Assembly: GCF_000504165.1 (NCBI RefSeq)
Contig: NZ_AYSE01000012.1
Location: forward strand, 62,001-126,000
Direction: 5' to 3'
Source: Bacillus sp. FJAT-14578
Lineage (GTDB): Bacteria; Bacillota; Bacilli; Bacillales; Bacillaceae_H
Length of the DNA: 64,000 nt
Position 1 is the stretch's first letter, and each line of letters opens with the position of its first letter. This document shows positions 60,800-64,000 of the stretch, one piece after another. The notes beneath the pieces were generated by a model, which saw only the letters and a list, made by a program, of their open reading frames with translations, was not told the DNA's origin and did not search any database. The position numbers and the translations under genes are program-made.

Positions 60800-61762
60800 T
60801 TAAATGTCTAGGACCAGGCAACCCGACTTAGCTCGTGAAACACATGTCAACATGACCTTTTGGGAATTTTTTTGTTCTTCGCTCAGGAATGAATCATAAT
60901 GATCAATTTTCCCTTCCAACACATCAAGTTCACATGTTCCGCAGCGTCCTGCTTGGCAGGAATAAGGGGCCTTCACTCCCGCTTCCAGCAATGCTTCCAA
61001 AAGTGTTTTGCCTTTAGAGACATTTACTGTTTTTCCGCTTGTTAATTGCGCTTGAAAAGCAATTGGCTCCTTTGGCTGCATAGGGGTAAAATGTTCAAAG
61101 TGAACGCTTGAACCTGGATAACCAATCCCTCGTGCCGCTTCCCTAAAACTTGAGATAAACGATTCAGGTCCGCAAAAATAGACATGTGTCCCAATCGAAT
61201 GATGAAGAAGTGAGGTTTCGCTTATTCGTTTTCGTTCCTGTGAAAAGTAAAAATGGCATTGCTCACGGTAGTTTTCTGCTAAGTATTTGTAGAAGGCGCA
61301 TAGTTCTTTTGATTTAGCTGCATAGTGCAATTCAAATGAGGCTTCCCTATCCTTTAACTCGGCCATCATGGACAAAAATGGCGTGATTCCGATTCCAGCT
61401 GCATAAAACACATGGTGTTTCGCCTTAAAACTTAACGGAAAATAGTTTTTAGGATAGCTAATATACAGCTTGTCTCCGACTTTTACATGATGATGCCAAT
61501 AATGGGACCCGCCTTTCGATCTATCGCTTAAACGGACCGCGATTTCGTATTTACTGATTTCATCAGGATGACTCGTTAAAGAATACGACCTTGTGATGAA
61601 GTCCTTTTCCCTTTCTATATATGTAGTAATGTGAGACCCTCCGCTAAAACGAGGAAGAACGGCACCGGCAATAGGAGATAGTGTAAAACGCCTCACAATG
61701 GGCGTTTCAACTTGAATAGATGTGACAAGAACGGGTATTGTTTTTTCTTTATACAACTTCAT
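60800..61762 (-). CDS. flavin/[2Fe-2S] oxidoreductase, N-demethylase reductase component
   Basis: A 320-residue reductase with an N-terminal flavin domain (RSYSLTSHP), a nucleotide domain (AAGIGITPFLSMMAEL; FCGPESF), and a C-terminal plant-type ferredoxin domain (CQAGRCGTCELDV, with the last ligand in LTC). The layout resembles vanillate demethylase reductase and dimethylamine monooxygenase DmmB. The start used is the ATG at 61762 with AAAAGGGG upstream. Confidence 0.85.
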   Translation of the reverse strand: MKLYKEKTIPVLVTSIQVETPIVRRFTLSPIAGAVLPRFSGGSHITTYIEREKDFITRSYSLTSHPDEISKYEIAVRLSDRSKGGSHYWHHHVKVGDKLYISYPKNYFPLSFKAKHHVFYAAGIGITPFLSMMAELKDREASFELHYAAKSKELCAFYKYLAENYREQCHFYFSQERKRISETSLLHHSIGTHVYFCGPESFISSFREAARGIGYPGSSVHFEHFTPMQPKEPIAFQAQLTSGKTVNVSKGKTLLEALLEAGVKAPYSCQAGRCGTCELDVLEGKIDHYDSFLSEEQKNSQKVMLTCVSRAKSGCLVLDI

Positions 61763-61772
61763 CCACCCCTTT

Positions 61773-62237
61773 TTACAGCTTTGCGACATAGCCTAAGTAG
61801 GCATCTCGTAAAGAAGAGTAATGATCGGAAACGATGAGTAATAAACCGCAGTGACAGCAAGTAATTTCCGTTTGTTCCTTCATCTTGTTTATGCCGTGAC
61901 AACGGCAGCAAAATACATTGATTGGCTGTGTATCATAACCAATGTACTGTGCCTCTTCATCAGAAAAACCAATTTTCTCTGCTAATCTTCTTATGTTTAT
62001 AACCTTATCCCAAGAGGCTGCTGCATATAGATAGCTTCCCATTTTTTGCTGGCTTAACCACTCGGATAAATCTTTCGATGACGGCCCCTGCTCAGAGTGT
62101 TCTCCCATCAAAACTAATTCAAAAGAAAGTTCTTTGTCTGCCATCAGTTCAATAATGGGATTTAAAATGGCTAGTCCTCCTTGATCCGTGCAAAATAAAT
62201 ATTTTTGCTTACCCGAAATAAACGTCGCTTTTTCCAT
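61773..62237 (-). CDS. DmmA-like small subunit of the N-demethylase system
   Basis: A 154-residue protein with an N-terminal alpha/beta domain and a C-terminal CCRCHGINKM ... CCHCG zinc- or iron-binding motif. It resembles the DmmA family of dimethylamine monooxygenases. The start (ATG at 62237, just past the previous stop) is somewhat uncertain; another ATG lies three bases earlier. Confidence 0.65.
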   Translation of the reverse strand: MEKATFISGKQKYLFCTDQGGLAILNPIIELMADKELSFELVLMGEHSEQGPSSKDLSEWLSQQKMGSYLYAAASWDKVINIRRLAEKIGFSDEEAQYIGYDTQPINVFCCRCHGINKMKEQTEITCCHCGLLLIVSDHYSSLRDAYLGYVAKL

Positions 62238-62242
62238 CATGA

Positions 62243-63193
62243 TCACCTGCTTTCAACAAGCCTATCTTTCAAGTAATCTATTACGGCACCCTTGTATGGT
62301 GAGATTCCTTTATAATCGGCAATAAACGAGGGAAGCTCTTGAATAATGCCATGAAACTGTTCAAGCCATTCCCTGTTTTGGACCAATTTTTCTAAAGGCA
62401 GCAGATGTGTATGAATCGTAAAAAGAATGCTATGGCTTCGCGGCAAACGAAATAATTTTTGTACCTCCACACGCAAGTGAACCAAATGCCCCGCATTTTC
62501 TTTTGTGACATTCTTCCTTTCCTTTCCCCACTCATCAAATGTTTCAAGGGATGTATCGAGTCGATTACCGGCCATTAATGACCAATTCTTTCTCCACCAT
62601 GGATTTCCCGCTTCCAAGTGCATTAGAAACCGTAAAATTCTATCATCTAAAGCTTCTTCTTTAAACCCGGGAATCGGCTTATGAATTTCTTTGAAGCTCA
62701 TTCCTAGATTAAAGGCCAGTGACCAATTGGCTGGAAAACATAACTGACCGGCATCCAAAAATAGATCTCCATCCCGCTGCATCATTAAAAGAAGATCTTC
62801 TTGCACATGCCTGCCGATAAAATCCAGTGGTTCGCACGGAAGAGTCGTTTCATCGCCAAATATAAAATGATGGATTTCTTTTAGTTTCTTATTATGGAAA
62901 GCCCAGTGCTTACCGTTTTTATTTAGCGCAAACCTATCAGGATAATAGACGGTTAAATGTGCCATTACTAATTCAACTATTTCCCATTGACCTTGGCGAG
63001 TATGAGGGCGGGATTGAAAACAGCGTTCGGGATATTTTTTCAGAAGGCTGCGCTTACGCCCCATTTCTTTCTCGTATTTTGAGGTGATTTCAACACAGCC
63101 CAAATCATCCAGTGGGACAGAATTATTTGAATAACGATACACGTCGTCTTTAAATGGATACGGAAATTGTTCCAATTCATCAACCAGCCTCAT
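62243..63193 (-). CDS. haem-dependent oxidative N-demethylase (DUF3445)
   Basis: A 316-residue member of the DUF3445 family. Motifs include GQLCFPANWSLAFNLG (about 157-172), FMHLEAGNPWWRKNW, and LRVEVQKLFRLPRS. Family members use a PAS-fold haem domain to remove methyl groups from secondary amines with O2. The next two leftward genes supply probable partners. ATG follows AAAGGTGATGG. Confidence 0.8.
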   Translation of the reverse strand: MRLVDELEQFPYPFKDDVYRYSNNSVPLDDLGCVEITSKYEKEMGRKRSLLKKYPERCFQSRPHTRQGQWEIVELVMAHLTVYYPDRFALNKNGKHWAFHNKKLKEIHHFIFGDETTLPCEPLDFIGRHVQEDLLLMMQRDGDLFLDAGQLCFPANWSLAFNLGMSFKEIHKPIPGFKEEALDDRILRFLMHLEAGNPWWRKNWSLMAGNRLDTSLETFDEWGKERKNVTKENAGHLVHLRVEVQKLFRLPRSHSILFTIHTHLLPLEKLVQNREWLEQFHGIIQELPSFIADYKGISPYKGAVIDYLKDRLVESR

Positions 63194-63315
63194 ACCATCA
63201 CCTTTTTCTGAATTTTTTATATATTCATTTTAATGAAATGGCAACAGGAGCGAAAGAGGTTTTATGGAAATAATTAACTTATTTTTTATCTTAGTTACAC
63301 GATTGTTTAATTCTT

Positions 63316-63924
63316 CTAATATGCCAATCGATAAATCAAAAATCTTTCACTATCATCCTTTTCATATAAACCGTGTAATGCAATCTCCTCTTTTAGCTCA
63401 AAAGGGGTCTGGTTTTCTAAAAAGAAAATATAATCGTCTGAACCATAATATAAAATCAGCTCGATGTCCCGCTCAAACATTTCCACCGAACGTAATATAT
63501 TATTGATGATTTTCATGAAAATTTGAATGGAAAACGGATTAAAGAAATAAAATCGGTTGTCTGAGGGATCAATCTCGTACTCCTGAGCTAGGCAGCATTC
63601 AAAATGAATCCGGCCTTGTCGATCTTTATATTTTTCCAAATAACGCTTTCGATTTTCCATCGCTTCTTGGTAGAGCGTTTCATTCATTTCAATTCCTACA
63701 ACCGATGAACGATATAAATGATTGACATAAAAATTTAACCGTCCTTTTCCGCATCCGAAGTCAACAAGACGATCACTGCTTTTCAATTCATATTTAGTAA
63801 ATAGCTTTTCTAATGCATGATATGGCGTTGGCTCATAACGATGATAATGAAAAGACTTATTGAACCCCTTTTGGTCTCCCACTGTTTTGATGTTCAACAA
63901 TTCGTCATAAAACTGTTCTTTCAT
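63316..63924 (-). CDS. class I SAM-dependent methyltransferase
   Basis: A 202-residue methyltransferase with the SAM-binding motif VDFGCGKGRLNFYVNHLY (about 53-70) and a Gly-Cys-Gly core, followed by VVGIEMNE. The substrate is unknown. ATG at 63924 has AGGAG seven bases upstream; a longer frame has no ribosome site. A deleted second copy lies at 58800-59174. Confidence 0.85.
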   Translation of the reverse strand: MKEQFYDELLNIKTVGDQKGFNKSFHYHRYEPTPYHALEKLFTKYELKSSDRLVDFGCGKGRLNFYVNHLYRSSVVGIEMNETLYQEAMENRKRYLEKYKDRQGRIHFECCLAQEYEIDPSDNRFYFFNPFSIQIFMKIINNILRSVEMFERDIELILYYGSDDYIFFLENQTPFELKEEIALHGLYEKDDSERFLIYRLAY

Positions 63925-63940
63925 TGATTTGCTCCTATTC

Positions 63941-64000
63941 ACATTATAAAAAACCATCAAAAAAACGCATTGACATTTCAATGCGTTCTTAGTAGGTCAT
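63941..64000 (-). other. window edge with a possible hairpin
   Basis: AACGCATTGACATTTCAATGCGTT (split here as AACGCATTGA and TCAATGCGTT arms) forms a hairpin near 63963-63987, which may end a gene lying beyond the right edge. Confidence 0.5.

Noticed and set aside
60483..60803. 106-residue rightward frame
   Set aside because: The opposite strand carries ordered SelO blocks; this frame has no family sequence or ribosome site.
1..64000. CRISPR array, tRNA, rRNA, prophage or intact insertion sequence
   Set aside because: No regularly spaced repeats, no tRNA or rRNA sequence, no transposase or phage structural gene was found.

Overview
The window looks like chromosomal DNA of a member of the Bacillaceae. 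Support: AGGAGG-type ribosome sites, one matching SigB-type promoter, CcpA cre sites, a purine riboswitch, and a left half that follows the Bacillus subtilis order yfjO, pdaA (yfjS), yfjT, yfkAB, yfkD, chaA (yfkE), yfkF, yfkH, a ytxH-type gene, yfkJ, yfkK, yfkM. The B. subtilis order is from memory. Genus and species cannot be read from the sequence. I found no rRNA, tRNA, CRISPR array, prophage or intact transposase gene.

Layout. 1-535: a left-edge terminator and an AT-rich DnaA-box cluster. 536-20535: conserved yfj/yfk-like region with insertions (PPOX protein, OsmC, BH0509 protein, an SPC-type metal P-type ATPase behind a Fur-like box, adenine deaminase under a guanine-class riboswitch, a YkwD-like CAP protein, several tiny ORFs). 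20840-22834: nitric oxide defence, hmp and nsrR, divergent with NsrR-like boxes. 22986-29293: YitT, an M20 peptidase, a SigB-type stress pair (GSP17M-like protein and a degenerate M50-like membrane protein), methionine gamma-lyase, and an unrecognised two-gene coiled-coil operon. 29487-32243: tatC, tatA and a Tat-targeted PhoX-like phosphatase with a Pho-box array. 32634-36595: YhfW-like Rieske oxidoreductase, YwbE, DUF2935, AGCS symporter.

36823-46707 is the most unusual part: twelve leftward genes that look like one nitrate respiration and sensing island. A membrane cytochrome b-like subunit, a NarB/NasC-like molybdopterin reductase, a four-cluster ferredoxin, a Tat-targeted Rieske protein and three small unknown proteins are followed by a NarK transporter fused to a C-terminal PAS domain and, one base later, a histidine kinase with no sensor domain. 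A response regulator, a GAF protein and a PAS-PAS kinase (NreABC-like) follow. Upstream are two GGGGAA/TTCCCC palindromes about two helical turns apart and a perfect 20-bp inverted repeat at the probable promoter.

47364-57471: a SinI-like antirepressor, a MutS2 paralogue without Smr, a six-repeat beta-propeller lectin-like protein, and the mannitol PTS genes (mtlA, mtlR, mtlF, mtlD), where MtlA carries a tandem second IIB domain. 57766-64000: a decayed zone holding a frameshifted CNNM gene, a deleted second copy of a methyltransferase gene and a shattered selO, around an intact HipA-like kinase, a three-gene haem N-demethylase operon and the intact methyltransferase.

A family of about 150-bp dispersed elements with three hairpins occurs four times between genes. 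Function calls rest on motifs and remembered families; no database search was possible.
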